Part shown: positions 45,163-56,274 of the stretch, piece after piece
Layout: the number at the start of each line of letters is the position of its first letter
Position numbering within the stretch: position 1 is the stretch's first letter
Origin: Yponomeuta sedellus
Taxonomy: Eukaryota; Arthropoda; Insecta; Lepidoptera; Yponomeutidae
Length of the DNA stretch: 64,000 nucleotides
Assembly (NCBI GenBank): GCA_934045075.1
Contig: OW203725.1
Location: 3,267,623-3,331,622, forward strand
Direction of reading: 5' to 3'
Position numbers and translations under genes: made by a program
Notes under the pieces: model-generated
Told to the model about the DNA's origin: nothing
What the model saw: the letters and a program-made list of their open reading frames with translations, nothing else
The model's database searches: none

Positions 45163-45384
45163 TCTTTTAATGCACTAACCCGTGCTAAGGACAATTTAAA
45201 AAAAACCTATGTAGAGGCTGAAAATTCCACACATGCCGGGATTAGAACCCGCGACCTCTGGCTATCCGTGCCAGCGCACTTCTAGCTGAGCTAATGGGTG
45301 ACTCACCGGCATCAGTGAAATTTCGAACCTCTTTACAATGCTCTCTCTATTACGTACAAGCAGCGACATCTGGCTGAAGTAATT
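45163..45384 (-). mobile_element. Fold-back family, single-orientation copy
   Basis: It opens with TTTTAATGCACTAACCCGTG, then has a reversed tRNA-like unit with several changes (45232-45305) and the flank to GCAGCGACATCTGGCTGAAG. The mirrored end is absent. Confidence 0.75.
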
Positions 45385-45466
45385 AAAAAACTGAAGTTTA
45401 ACGAAGATTAAAATCGGATATTTTCTAAAATTATTTTAAATCCGCGGGAAAACGGCTCGCAGTGTC

Positions 45467-45845
45467 ATGGCGTCGAATAACAATAGTAACTTCCAAACAA
45501 AACGGTCGCTTGACATCACAAACATTAAAATACATGTGTCTTTTAATGGTCCCATAGTATTATACATACACCCAGACTGCGGCCCATTTTGTACAAACTC
45601 TCGGCGACCCCCTGTGATAATCGATCACGCGACCTCTGGCATGGTAATCAAACGAGATACTGCTAGACCAATGAGGCAGTCTATTAGTCAGTATGTATAC
45701 CTTTACTAACACTCACAAAGTTGTTAACACTAAAATGAGGGCGCCACCGTCGCCGAGATATATCGAGTTTACGGATTCTGATGTATGTTTGTTCAATAAA
45801 AATAAACCAAAGCATTTAAGCCAGTCGGAAGTGACAAAAAAGTAA
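45467..45845 (+). CDS. Small candidate gene with a frame switch
   Basis: The frame from the ATG at 45467 (MASNNNSNFQTKRSLDITNI) runs to 45706. A second frame, open from 45675, reads on to a TAA at 45843-45845 and includes APPSPRYIEFTDSDVCLFNK. Text on both sides looks like one protein. A 49-nt intron (45691-45739, donor GTATGT, TACTAAC branch-like motif inside) would join them in phase to about 109 residues, but it is short and its acceptor is poor. A frameshift is the alternative. No family recognised. Confidence 0.4.
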
Positions 45846-46039
45846 TAATTAATATTAATTACCTAATTTAATTCTCTTTGACATGATTATGTATAATTTT
45901 ATAGATTATTGTAAATAATGTGTCTCAGAAAACTTAAGACAAGTCCATTCCTACAAGGCGCTCTCTCACCGGAAAAATTTGTATGTCTAAAATGGCAAAG
46001 CATGTAGGACACAACATAAAATGCACCATCTTTTAATAC

Positions 46040-46090
46040 GCATGTTTGACAAATAAAAATCTTTTATCTTATCTTTTATCTTTAAAAATA
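46040..46090 (+). mobile_element. LINE 3' end with (TTATC)n
   Basis: GACAAATAAAAATC followed by TTTTATCTTATC repeats. Confidence 0.5.
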
Positions 46091-46299
46091 TAATTTTAGC
46101 ATTATACAATGTACATACACAATATGGATGCCATGTATCTGAAATAAAAGTCCTCAGACAGCTTGCCTGCGGAATTTCATATTAATATTTACATACCTTG
46201 CTATTACATCGTGATCGAATATCGGCATGTACCAGTTACATGCACATGCAAGTTATGTACCTTTGTAAAGTTGTAGTAAAAATACGACTCGCTAACTGC

Positions 46300-46655
46300 G
46301 AAGCGCTCGTGGCCTAGTCGAACCGAGTGATTGAAACCAATCACTTGAGTTAAGCAACAGACTCGGTCAAGTGCATAATCGGTGACCGACCCATTACTAT
46401 CACCAGTGGCATTTCGTCCGAGCGCTTCCGTGCTTTGCGAGGCACGTTAGGCCTTTGGTGCCGGCTGTCATGTAGTGGCAGTCGTTAAGCCATGTCAGAG
46501 GCCTCGATAACTTCGAACAGTAAGGCCCGCCACTGCCTTACAATCCTCCACCAACTCGGACTTGGCCCCCGTGGTGGAGTATGACCTAACTTTTTTGCGA
46601 TGCAGGAAGAGACCCGTGCCCCAGCAGTGGGGACATACAAGGGTTGATATCGATT
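46300..46655 (+). mobile_element. 5S-rRNA-like SINE, near full length
   Basis: The head is present (CACTTGAGTTAAGCAACAG, then a diverged GGTGACCG part), and the body and GGGTTGATATCG end follow. Confidence 0.8.
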
Positions 46656-46740
46656 TAAGTTTCACCGCAGGGCACGTGCCTTCTCTCATAAAGAGAAAGT
46701 ATGGACTTAATTACCACGCAGCCCGGGTTTACTTTTTTGT
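46656..46740 (-). mobile_element. Fragment of the dispersed SINE body
   Basis: CGCAGGGCACGTGCC, CTCATAAAGAGAAAGTATGG. Confidence 0.5.
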
Positions 46741-46859
46741 TGTGTAAATTGTCTTGAATTTATAATAAATTATAATAATATTAAGTCGGGAATTATAGTA
46801 CTTATAATTTACTTAACAAATAATCGCGATTACACCCGTTTTATATAATCAAAATTTTT

Positions 46860-47290
46860 ATACATACATTCATACATAACCTCACGCCTGTATCCCAGAG
46901 GGGTAGGCAGAGACCAGGGACTGCCACTTGCCACGATCCTGATAGATCTTGGCTTCATCAACTTTCATTAGTCGTTGCACACACGCACGTCGGTTCCGGG
47001 TACTTTTTATCTTCCCCTTTGCTAATACCTCCCTTATTTGGTCGATGTATCTCCGCCTGAGACGTCTCTTACCAGCCCTACCACTCACATTCGCAATACA
47101 TATTTGTTTCGTCCATCTTTCTTCCTTCATCCTCTCCACATGTCCAAACCAACGCAACATTCCTTTCTTAATTATAGTCACTACATCCTCTTTCAGTCCA
47201 CAACGTTCTCTAATCAGACTATTGCGTATACTGTAATTCAAAGTAGTAACACTACACATACTTCTCAAGGACCTCATTTCTACTGTGGGA
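46860..47290 (-). pseudogene. RTE-like LINE, C-terminal coding fragment
   Basis: A 131-codon minus-strand frame with GMLRWFGHVERM and a basic GRAGKRRLRRRYIDQI stretch, the hallmark end of RTE-type ORF2 proteins. The RT core is absent. Pieces of the same region recur at 44060-44280, 53395-53600, 56275-56700 and 60628-60692. Confidence 0.8.
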
Positions 47291-47392
47291 AACTTAAATA
47301 GGCTACATAAAAAAATAACTTTAATAGCGTTTATTATGTTGTCGCGATTGTTTATTATATAAATTACCTTAATTTCCGCCTTGATTATTATT

Positions 47393-47757
47393 CGTTATCA
47401 ACCCTTGTATGCCCCCATTGCTGGAGCACGGGTCTCTTCCTGCATCGCAGGAAGGTTAAGCCATACTCTACCACGGGGACCAAGTCCGGGTTGGTGGAGG
47501 ATTGTAAGACAGTGGCGGGCTTTACTGTCAGAAGTTATCAAGCCGCCCATAAGGCCTCTGACATGGCTTAACGACTGCCATTATATGACAGCCGGCACCA
47601 ACGGCTTAACGTGCCTTGCGAAGCACGGAAGCGCTCTGAAAAATGCCACCAGCGGTAGTCACGGGACGCTCACCCATCCCGTACCTGACCGCGCCTGTTG
47701 TTGTTTAACCAAGTGATTGATTCCAATCACTCGGTTCGCCTAGGCGACGAGCGCTTC
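47393..47757 (-). mobile_element. 5S-rRNA-like SINE, full length
   Basis: Complete copy, minus strand, 365 bp, with a 5S-like head at 47650-47757 and body. The exact 8-bp duplication TTATTATT lies at 47385-47392 and 47758-47765. Confidence 0.9.
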
Positions 47758-48437
47758 TTATTATTAATTGTGAATCGAAGCCAATTTACGCCGCGTACTA
47801 TAAACTACTAAGGGCCTGGTCTACGTCCACCATTACAGCTGCTTGCAAGCCTAATGGTCCGTCTAACCGACTGGGAAACTTTTAAATTAGAAAGGAATTC
47901 GAAGGTTATGGCGCGGAAAATTGACGTACGACTGCAGAGCAAAAAAAGACGGAGTTTTACCTAGGTTGTAAGCCACTAGCGAAACAAAGAAATGTAATGT
48001 TTATGGCGTTTGTGTTAGTATGTTACTTACCTTTTATACTGGGGGTAGAAAAATCCTCGTGTATAACAGAAACAAGGGGCTCTACCTCAGAACAAAAAAT
48101 GTGTTCTGAGTGCTCTACGGTCTCCTGACAAACAAATTATTTTACAGTCTTAGCTTTTAGAATATACTCGTACCTCGGCTGAGCAGTCAAAAACCGATTA
48201 TACTGCAATAAGGTAAGGTTTATTTTGTATTGTTATTTATAATTTTACATAAGTTTTCAAATTAGTGAAGAAATGTTTTATACAGAGCAGGAAGTAGTAT
48301 TACACTCGTGTGCATTCGGCGAAAACCAACGCCTACTCTAGAGCCCGAGTGACGTTACGGAATAATCTAACTTGTGGTGATAGTTTTAAAAATAAATAAA
48401 TAATTTTTATTATATTCTTTAATAGAATAGAAACTAT

Positions 48438-48736
48438 TTATACTATTTTTATTTTTAATGCACTAACCCGTGCTAAGAACAAATTTAAAAACCTATTTAG
48501 AGGCTAAAAATTTCACCCATGCCGGGATTCGAACCCGCAACCTCTGGCTATCCGTACCAGCGCTCTACCAATTGAGCCAATGGGCGACTCACGGCATCAG
48601 TGAAATTTCGAACCTCTTTACAATATTCTCTGTATTACGTACAGGCAGCGACATCTGACTTAAGCAAATTGCATTACTTACAGCCCCGACTACCTACTTT
48701 GCAGTTAGGTTTAACATCGGAACGATATCACTGTAG
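48438..48736 (-). mobile_element. Fold-back family, single-orientation long copy
   Basis: It runs from ACTATTTTTATTTTTAATGC through the reversed tRNA-like unit (48518-48590) to TTTAACATCGGAACGATATC. It shows the full flank on the 5' side of the tRNA-like unit but no mirrored arm. Confidence 0.8.
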
Positions 48737-48925
48737 ATAGATAAAGATAGGATAAATAAATTTATTTAATCAAGAGATATTTTGCATGTTTATAATACTT
48801 GCGGTATCTAAACAAGACTTTAATTCTGCACTAGACTTTATGTCTGTATAAATAAAACAAACCGCAACAGGAAGTTGAGTTATTCACACAAACCGCATGT
48901 GTTCTAAACAACTTTTTTTTCATTA

Positions 48926-49120
48926 CACTATTTTTATTTTTAATGCACTAACCCGTGCTAAGGAACAAATTTAAAAAACCTATTTAGAGGCTAAAAATTT
49001 CACCCATGCCGGGATTCGAACCCGCAACCTCTGGCTATCCGTACTCTGGTACGGATAGCCAGAGGTTGCGGGTTCGAATCCCGGCATGGGTGAAATTTTT
49101 AGCCTCTAAATAGGTTTTTA
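48926..49120 (+). mobile_element. Fold-back tRNA-like element, near-perfect hairpin
   Basis: 195 bp. Arms of about 78 bp meet at TATCCGTAC/TCTGGTACGGATA, cutting each tRNA-like unit at its anticodon stem. It has both family ends. The exact 16-bp duplication AACTTTTTTTTCATTA lies at 48910-48925 and 49121-49136. Confidence 0.93.
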
Positions 49121-49139
49121 AACTTTTTTTTCATTATGT

Positions 49140-49305
49140 AGTTTGTAAATGTCCCACTGCCGGCTCTTAGAGAGAGAGAATATGAGCTTAATGCCCACGC
49201 GTGCCCACCGCGCGTTGCCCATTCCAAACTCTGAGGTATTTGAACGCTTGAGATACTCAGGTTTCAATGTTTTCCTCCGCCGTTAGCGTTACCACTCGCT
49301 ACAGA
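49140..49305 (-). mobile_element. Fragment of the dispersed SINE body
   Basis: GAGAGAGAGAATATGAGCTTAA, CTGAGGTATTTGAACGCTTG and a TGTTTTCCTCCGCC end. Confidence 0.6.
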
Positions 49306-49689
49306 TGAAGAAAATCAAAAAATATAATGAAGTAAAAAGTAAGCGTAAACAAGAAAATATACCTTTTTATCAGTTTAATTTTTAAAAGGACAAGTGTTAA
49401 TTTCTTTGTGTAATTTTGTTGCAGCATTTTTGCAGCTGGTTTTTGATTATTTTTCTAATTAATTTTAAAAGTAAAAGTGGTTTATTGTGAAGTTTAGTTG
49501 GCTGAGCTGTTGGCCTGAGTCCTCTGAATTTGTGGTTGGAGAGGTTTGCTAACTAAGGCTTCAAAGTTGTAAAACTATTGAGTGTGCAGGCAAAGCTGTG
49601 CACAGTTTTTGGTGCATTTTTGTCTCTTACTGATTTAGAAAACGGGAAAACCTTGGCTATTCTATTGGTTTGACTTAAAATCATGGAAA

Positions 49690-49840
49690 ACATTTTATCA
49701 TCTTAAATACAAGATGATCTTGACCACCATTTGCCGGAGTGGTCGGAGGTCCACTGAGGCCCAGGACAGAAAACTCAGAACTGAATTGGGGAAGGCCTTT
49801 GCCCAGCAGTGGGACACAAACATAGAGGCTACGTAAAAAA
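49690..49840 (+). mobile_element. LINE 3' coding remnant
   Basis: GGGGAAGGCCTTTGCCCAGC followed by AGTGGGACAC is a common RTE-type 3' end. Confidence 0.55.
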
Positions 49841-50076
49841 ACACAAGATACTATGTTAAATGGCGTATTAAAACTTCCAGACGACACAATCACTTGGTCT
49901 GGTCTCAAACTACGATACTCTGTGCTATGGTAACCAGACGTTAAAAACATGAAAGTACATTAAGGCTCTTACTAATAAACACCGTATAAGCCTGGTATAG
50001 TTACTCAGTGTTTTGTTCACGTCATTTAAATGTAATTTTCAGTTGGAAGAAAAGAGACAAAACACTGCATAGTTAT

Positions 50077-50130
50077 CCTCCTAAGCCCTGGAGGTAACAG
50101 TGGTAACTGTTACCTCCAGGGCTTAGGAGG
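50077..50130. repeat. Perfect 25-bp inverted repeat
   Basis: Arms 50077-50101 and 50106-50130 are exact reverse complements (CCTCCTAAGCCCTGG...), loop GGTA. Part of the arm recurs at 50305-50322 (GCCAGGGCTTAGGAGG). Confidence 0.9.
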
Positions 50131-50343
50131 TTATACACTTCAAGTCTCCTAAAATTACGTAAATTTTGAAGAACTTTTTCTTCTTGTTGTCCAAAAAATG
50201 ATGAGGAAAATATTGGACCTGGAACAGTAAGTTTTGCGGACTTCCTACTAACTCATTGGGTGTGAATTAAGAAAGTTATTCGTGATGTCCTATTTTTACG
50301 ACGCCAGGGCTTAGGAGGCTACCCCTTACAGTTTTATATTTGG

Positions 50344-50600
50344 TTGGCCTCGGTGGTAGCGGTTTAGCACGCTGACTGTTAAACGGAAGGTCTCGGGTTC
50401 GATCCCCGGCCGGGTCAAACTAGGAATAGAACTTTTCTAGTTTGTCTCGGGTCTTGGATTTTATCTATGTATTTATTGTATTAAGTTTATCGTTGAGTTA
50501 GCACCTGTAACACAAGTCATTTAGTTGTATCTACTTAGTATAGGGCTAACAAGATCTGTGTAATATGTCCATGAATATTTATATTTTATATTATATTTAT
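50344..50600 (+). mobile_element. tRNA-type SINE (Asn-like head)
   Basis: The head has a CTGTTAA loop (GTT, Asn-like) and box B GGTTCGATCCC. The body has GTCTCGGGTCTTGGATTTTA and ends in an AT-rich tail after AATATGTCCATGAATATTTA. Flanks TTATATTTGG and TTATATCTGG (50334-50343, 50601-50610) differ by one base. Confidence 0.75.
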
Positions 50601-50904
50601 TTATATCTGGCTCTTAGATTTATGTTAATAAATTAAGTCACCGGTTTTAAATATTTTGTTTCAAAATACGGCAAGGTTTAAATTCCAATACGTTAATTTT
50701 CGACCACATGTAGGGTTTGTAGAGTTATGGCTCAAAGATTTAGGACCTGGAGAGTTACAGTATGGCTCTTCCTTAAATCGAGTCTTGACAATCTGATTTA
50801 GGTACATGAAATGTTTTTTGTCGAACTTTAGGACGCTTAGATAGTTGCTTAAGTTTTTTGCGCTGTAATTAGTTTATAGGTGGGCTCTTCTTAACAATGT
50901 GTGT

Positions 50905-51125
50905 GACGACCTTTGTGGCGTAGCGGTAGCGCGTCTGCCTACCATGCAAGAGGTCCCGGGTTCGAATCCCGGCTGGGAACAAAAAAAAAGCCCCGGTCCT
51001 GGATGTTTGCATGTTTGTGATGTCGTTGTTTCTGGTTCCCACGACCCAGGGTATCCTAGTGTGGGGCCAGAAGCAATGTATGTGCTTGTATGTCAATGTT
51101 ATGTTAAAAACGACTTTTAGTTGAA
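50905..51125 (+). mobile_element. tRNA-type SINE (Gly-like head)
   Basis: GACCTTTGTGGCGTAGCGGT (box A) and CCCGGGTTCGAATCCCGG (box B) fold as a tRNA with a loop CTACCAT (anticodon ACC). An A8 run and a unique body follow. It is a SINE, since the stems have mismatches and the body continues. Confidence 0.7.
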
Positions 51126-51251
51126 AATTTGGGGCGACCGTGATGTAATTTCACTGTTAATGTCATCACTGTTGTAGTTTGTTTTTTTCCATTTCGTCTA
51201 CAATCACAGAACAAATCTAAGCCACAAATAAAATTCCTTTCCCTGAAAATA

Positions 51252-51610
51252 CATCATCATCATTATCAACCCATTATGTCCCCACCGAGGGGCATGGGTC
51301 TCTTCCCTGAAAAAGGGATAGGCCATACTCCGCCATGGGCACCAATTCCGGTTTGGTGGAAGCTTGCAAGAGTAGTGGATGGTCTTACGGTCAGAGGTTT
51401 TCAAGCCGCCCTAAGGCCTCTGACTTGGTTTAACAACTGCTATCGACGACAGCCGGCACCAACTGCTTAACGTGCCTTGCGAAACACGGAACCACTCGAA
51501 AAATTGCCACTAGCGTTAGTCATAGACGATCACCCATCCATGCACTGAACGCGCCAGTTGTTAAACCATCGTGATCGTTTAAAATTACTCAAGCAGCCAC
51601 GAGCGATTCG
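51252..51610 (-). mobile_element. 5S-rRNA-like SINE, diverged full copy
   Basis: Body and head are recognisable but clearly older. The tail is (ATG)n-like. The exact 9-bp duplication CTGAAAATA lies at 51243-51251 and 51611-51619. Confidence 0.8.
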
Positions 51611-51869
51611 CTGAAAATATACTAAATAAAAATCCCTGAGTTTATTCTCTGACTGTTCGCCCCCTCACTTTTGAAAAAAAAAACATAGAAAAGAAGGGCG
51701 TTTTTGGATGTATTTGATCATTTTCTTCCGTAATAATTTTAATTCTGCCCCACGCTCGGCCTCTATACTCTGGGGAGTTGAGAGGCTCCGTGATTACATT
51801 GAGGTAGGTAGCAAAGCTTACGCTTGCTCGGTCGTATCAGGTTTAGCGTGTACTTTATCATAATGATGG

Positions 51870-52046
51870 TATATCAACCCTTAAATGTCCCTACTTCTGG
51901 GGCACGGGTATCTTCCTACATTGCAGGAAGGTTAGGCCATACTTCACTACCAAGTCCGGGTTGCTAGAGGATTGTAAAACAGTGACAAGCCTTACTGTCA
52001 GAAGTTATCAAGCCGCCCATAAGGCTTCTGACATGGCTTAACGACA
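51870..52046 (-). mobile_element. 5S-SINE family copy, 5' truncated
   Basis: From ATATCAACCCTTAAATGTCC to ACATGGCTTAACGAC. Confidence 0.75.
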
Positions 52047-52111
52047 TCACAACTTTACTTATCCAAGTTTTGTCTACACCATTGGCTTCCATATCGCTGA
52101 AAGCAAACATA

Positions 52112-52155
52112 AACTTAGCACGGGTTAGTGCATTAAAAATAAAAATAGTATAAAC
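52112..52155 (-). mobile_element. Terminal fragment of the fold-back family
   Basis: TTAGCACGGGTTAGTGCATT followed by the A-rich end. Confidence 0.65.
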
Positions 52156-52884
52156 ATAATATACCTAAGAGGTATTTTGAAATTGCTCTTAGTAATAAGG
52201 TCGCCAATTGTAGTATATTTCCATGTAACTTCTATTCTAATTTCTGTGTACTATATTTTTATATATCTTTGTACTGTGTACTAAATAATTTCTGTGTATA
52301 GTGAATATTATATCTTTTTCTATCTTCTATTATGTTACACCCCATAACAGCCTCGCTCCTACCTCTATGCCCCAAAAAAGTCTCTGCACGATGTTCCCTC
52401 TCTTTCGCTTCACTCCAGCTGTTTGTAGTCATCTTGAACCAGCGCGCCGCTTGCATTTTTAAGTAATTGCGTGTATGTTTGTTCGTATATTTCGCAGTCA
52501 GTTTAAAATTCACCCGCGCACCGGAGTGAATGAACCTTTTACAATTTAATCTGAGCGTGTAACTGAAGCAACGCTGTAATGCAGTACTTGAGCGTGGTGT
52601 GCTCTGTAGGTAACGTGAGTTTTATTTGTCTGGAATAAAAACACTATGCTGTGTTGGGAATTGACTCGTGGTTTTTAACTTTTTCCCTACTATTATAGCA
52701 CTAAATTATGAAAATTACTATCTCAGCAATTCATGTCGCCAATTTGTGGCAGGTACGCGTGGTGAATCCTACGTGCTCAAAAATGTACGTGACTTAAAAA
52801 ACAAAGTCATTACATGCCGATATTTGAACCCACAACCTCGCAAATGTAATGTCGACGTACTACCACTACGATAGGTACTGATGC

Positions 52885-52990
52885 TGTAGCAATACCACTT
52901 GCTACGAGGTTTTCATACCTCAACGCTTGAAATTGCTAATCCGCGGTATAATGTACGGTGCAACGGTGCAATGAAATGCTTAGCCGACCA
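52885..52990 (+). mobile_element. Fragment of the dispersed SINE body
   Basis: CATACCTCAACGCTTGAAAT, CTAATCCGCGGT. A tRNA-like head in reverse may lie at 52800-52870. Confidence 0.45.
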
Positions 52991-53039
52991 GTGTAATGTA
53001 GTTATATCTATTTATTTTATTAATCGCGATTATTTTTTA

Positions 53040-53180
53040 GATAAACTGTCATAATCCCCCGCATGCCCAACGTGGGGATTATGGGCATTACCCCCCAATG
53101 ATGGCACAACTTTGCGCTATGGCGCTCATTAGGGGAGGGCTATGTCCAGCAGTGGACTAATATAGCCTGAAGAAGAAACT
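53040..53180 (+). mobile_element. RTE-like LINE 3' fragment
   Basis: GGGGAGGGCTATGTCCAGCA and the GAAGAAG end, same as 23930-24085. Confidence 0.7.
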
Positions 53181-53394
53181 GTCATTACCTTAATTATCCA
53201 CGTTATTCCCGAGCATCGCAAATCATTAAGAAATACTACGCTTAACCTAGTTTGAAATACTCTTATGAGAGTTCATGTTAACTTTATAACTACCAAGTTT
53301 TGAGAGATCACTTGTATAGCAAGTGAAGAACTGTTTTTTATTTATTTTTACTACAAAGATTTAAATTATCTAAGCATTCATATTTCATACGCAT

Positions 53395-53600
53395 TTACCT
53401 CCAATAAACTCACGTCTGTATCCTTGTCGGGTAGGCAGGGATCTGGGGTTCCCACTTGCCACGATCCTTTTAAACATTTTTCGACTCATTAACATTACAC
53501 ACATTAGCGTTGCATGCAACCACGCCAGTTTAGGGTACATTTTAAAATGTATCTTCCCCATCATTCTTTTACTGTCTCATAGATATTTTTAACACAAATC
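53395..53600 (-). mobile_element. RTE-like LINE fragment, decayed
   Basis: ACTCACGTCTGTATCCTTG, CCACTTGCCACGATCC match the 46860 region. Confidence 0.55.
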
Positions 53601-53940
53601 CATAAGAGAGCTCCGGTCCAGAGTTACTTAATAATATTTCGGCCCCTCGAATAAATGTCTCTAGCAGGAAAACTCACTTCTCTCGAGTCACTTCAACAAA
53701 ATGACAAATCGTTGATACAACTGTCCATCGTCTCCTTGGAGGCAAAATGAATACGCCAAAAGTACAGATCAAAGGTGCATGCAAACACGGGAAAATGAAA
53801 GGAATGAAGAAATGACAATGAAAGGAAGATAAAGGAAAGGCTGAGCAATCAACCAATCACGTGGTTTAATCTATCCTCTGTTACCCCACGCCACCTTCAG
53901 TCTACCAAAGAACCCCAAAAATCGACTACCGCTCATTCGA

Positions 53941-54095
53941 TATCAACATTTCTATGTCCCCACTGCTGGGGCACGGGTCTCTTTCTGCATACTACACCAC
54001 GGGGGCCAAGTCCGGGTTGGTGGAGCATTGTAAGTCAGTGGCGAGGCCTACTGTCAGAAGTTACCAAGACGTGCTTTGCGAAGCACGGAAATTGC
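53941..54095 (-). mobile_element. 5S-SINE family copy with deletions
   Basis: Pieces from ATGTCCCCACTGCTGGGGCA to TGCTTTGCGAAGCACGG, with gaps. Confidence 0.7.
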
Positions 54096-54611
54096 TAAAC
54101 ATCAATGAATCTTCCCGTACTCGTCCACCTCTGTCTACATCCTTCTGTCGTAAGCCATAGGTACTTACTTATCCATCCCCTGCTATCCATCTGCCTCAGA
54201 TCGTGAGTGCAGTGAGCTGGTGGACGTCCTACATTGCGTTCTCAATGTCGTGGTTTCCAATCCAGAACCTTTGCACACCATCGACCATCAGTTCTCTGGC
54301 ATATGTGACCTGCCCGCTGCCACTTCAAATGCCTTGATTGTTAGCCGGCATTCGTATTACGTATCACAGGATAATCGAAATGTAGAAAAGTAGCTTTCCA
54401 CTTATTATTATAAACGTATTTACTGTATAACTAAATTGAAGAGGTATAAATCTATCAGCTATTTCATACAATTCGGGGAACACTATTTGATCTTATTTAC
54501 ACAATTTTTGGTATGAAGTACAAACCATCAGGTCATTTATTGAAAGACGACTATATACGACACATTTACAATTGATTTCAATAATGGAATCTTATCATAC
54601 GTCTATTCGTA

Positions 54612-54820
54612 CAGTACGATTAAAATCAGTTAACGATTCGGCATTGTAAGTTTTGAGCTATAAAGGAGTTTTGTTGCTCTAATGTTCTTGTATTGTATTC
54701 AATAAGACGAGTAATATAATTAAAAGTCATATCTGTAAATTGATAACTCTATGTGAGAGATGAGGAATTCACGGCAATTACCTAGGTTGGCCGAATCGTT
54801 AACTGATTTTAATCGTACTG
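54612..54820. mobile_element. Tc1-type MITE
   Basis: CAGTACGATTAAAATCAGTT and its reverse complement form inverted ends of about 33 bp, with TA on both sides (54610-54611, 54821-54822). Confidence 0.85.
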
Positions 54821-55224
54821 TAGCAACTGATGAGTGGAGTGAAAGAACTCCAGTGGTCAGAGTGGAGTTCTTTTTCCCGCTGCCTTTTTCTCCACTACAC
54901 TAATGTACAAATTCAGCAGCGTACCATCTTACGTTGTACATTTACATTTACCAAACAGAATGTAATGTAAAATCTTTTGCGTTGAAATAAAAAACAAATA
55001 TTTGATTTGATTTTACGACTTTTATTACTTCTGTTGCTATTTTATCTTGCCCTCGTTCCTCTCCCTCGATCTTCTCGCTGTATAGAACGATCTCTGTCGA
55101 ATTGTGGAATTATACACACTATCAATCAAGTTACTGCGTCTGTCTGCAGTTGTTTTGGCGCCGAGGAATGTTTATTGATGAATATAGAGTTTATTAGTTT
55201 ATGTTGCTAGTTTTCTAAGTTATG

Positions 55225-55370
55225 CACATTTGTGAAGTTATCGTAGCAATAGTACTAACTGTGAAAAAAAATATCGTGAGGAAACCTGAGTGTGTGAAGT
55301 GTTCAAATATCTCAATGCTTGAAATTGCTCATCCACGGTTGGCACACTTGTATGAAAATGTTTGAAGATA
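55225..55370 (+). mobile_element. Fragment of the dispersed SINE body
   Basis: ATCGTGAGGAAACCTGAGTG, CAAATATCTCAATGCTTGAA. Confidence 0.6.
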
Positions 55371-55378
55371 ATTTTCAT

Positions 55379-55613
55379 AAAAACCTATTTAGAGGCTAAA
55401 AATTCCACCCATGCCGGGATTCGAACCCACGACCTCTGGCTATACGGATAGCGCTTTTTCCAACTGAGCTAATGGGCGACTCACCGGCATCAGTTAAATT
55501 TCGAACCTCTTTACACTATTCTCTGTATTACGTACAGAGTAGGTATTAGCCTCTAAATAGGTTTTTAAAATTGTCCTTAGCATGGGTTAGTGCATTAAAA
55601 ATAAAAATAGTAT
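55379..55613 (-). mobile_element. Fold-back tRNA-like element
   Basis: Left end AAAAACCTATTTAGAGGC, reversed tRNA-like unit (55407-55482), flank, short mirror TTAGCCTCTAAATAGGTTTT and family terminus. Flanks GATAATTTTCAT and GACAATTTTCAT (55367-55378, 55614-55625) differ by one base. Confidence 0.85.
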
Positions 55614-56057
55614 GACAATTTTCATTTTATAAGCGTAACTCCAATTATAGACACTATGAAATTTCGATGTGTGGCTTCTAAACGTATTGGCAAAGTTTTA
55701 TTGCGATCGAACATGTCGGTTTCAAATAATCAAACTACGACAATAAAATACAAACTAGCCTTGAAGTGGCTACTTATTCTTATTTTACTTAACTGTCTGA
55801 TTATTGATTCTATCTTGAAATTTCTGTTCAAATTTTATCTCATTGTATGTTATTTAAGTTTCTGTTTATGGGGTTTTTGTACAATAAAGTGTAACAAGCA
55901 AACCTTTCGGTCTCTTAGAGATTGACATGTCTATTCTCCTGAGGCATTTGTCTGGAGATAGAGGCATTGACTCCACTCGAGATCTTACAGACAACGAACT
56001 AAAATTACATCGTGCCTGCCAGATACTTCGTAAAGGTCCTTAAAACTTGAAGAGATT

Positions 56058-56216
56058 TTAGAACCTATTTAGATGCTAACAATTTCACCCATGCCGGGAT
56101 TTGAACCCGCGACCTCTGGCTATCCGTGCCAGCGCTCTTTGCAACTGAGCTAATGGGCGACTCACCGGCATCAGTGAAATTTCCAACCTCTTTACAATAT
56201 TCTCTGTATTACGTAC
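56058..56216 (-). mobile_element. Fold-back family copy without the second terminus
   Basis: From TTAGAACCTATTTAGATGC to CTGTATTACGTAC. Flanks AACTTGAAGAGATT and AAGTTGAAGAGGTT match at 12 of 14 bases, so the short form is likely the inserted form. Confidence 0.7.
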
Positions 56217-56274
56217 AAGTTGAAGAGGTTGTTCAACAATATGGAACAATTTTTTTATCATCTACAACATTACA

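Noticed and set aside
50905..50985. Functional tRNA-Gly gene
   Set aside because: Stem mismatches and a SINE body attached to it; a reversed fragment of the same head is at 24480.
54990..55210. LTR retrotransposon end
   Set aside because: TTTGGCGCCGAGGAAT resembles a primer-binding neighbourhood, but no paired LTR or gag/pol is present.
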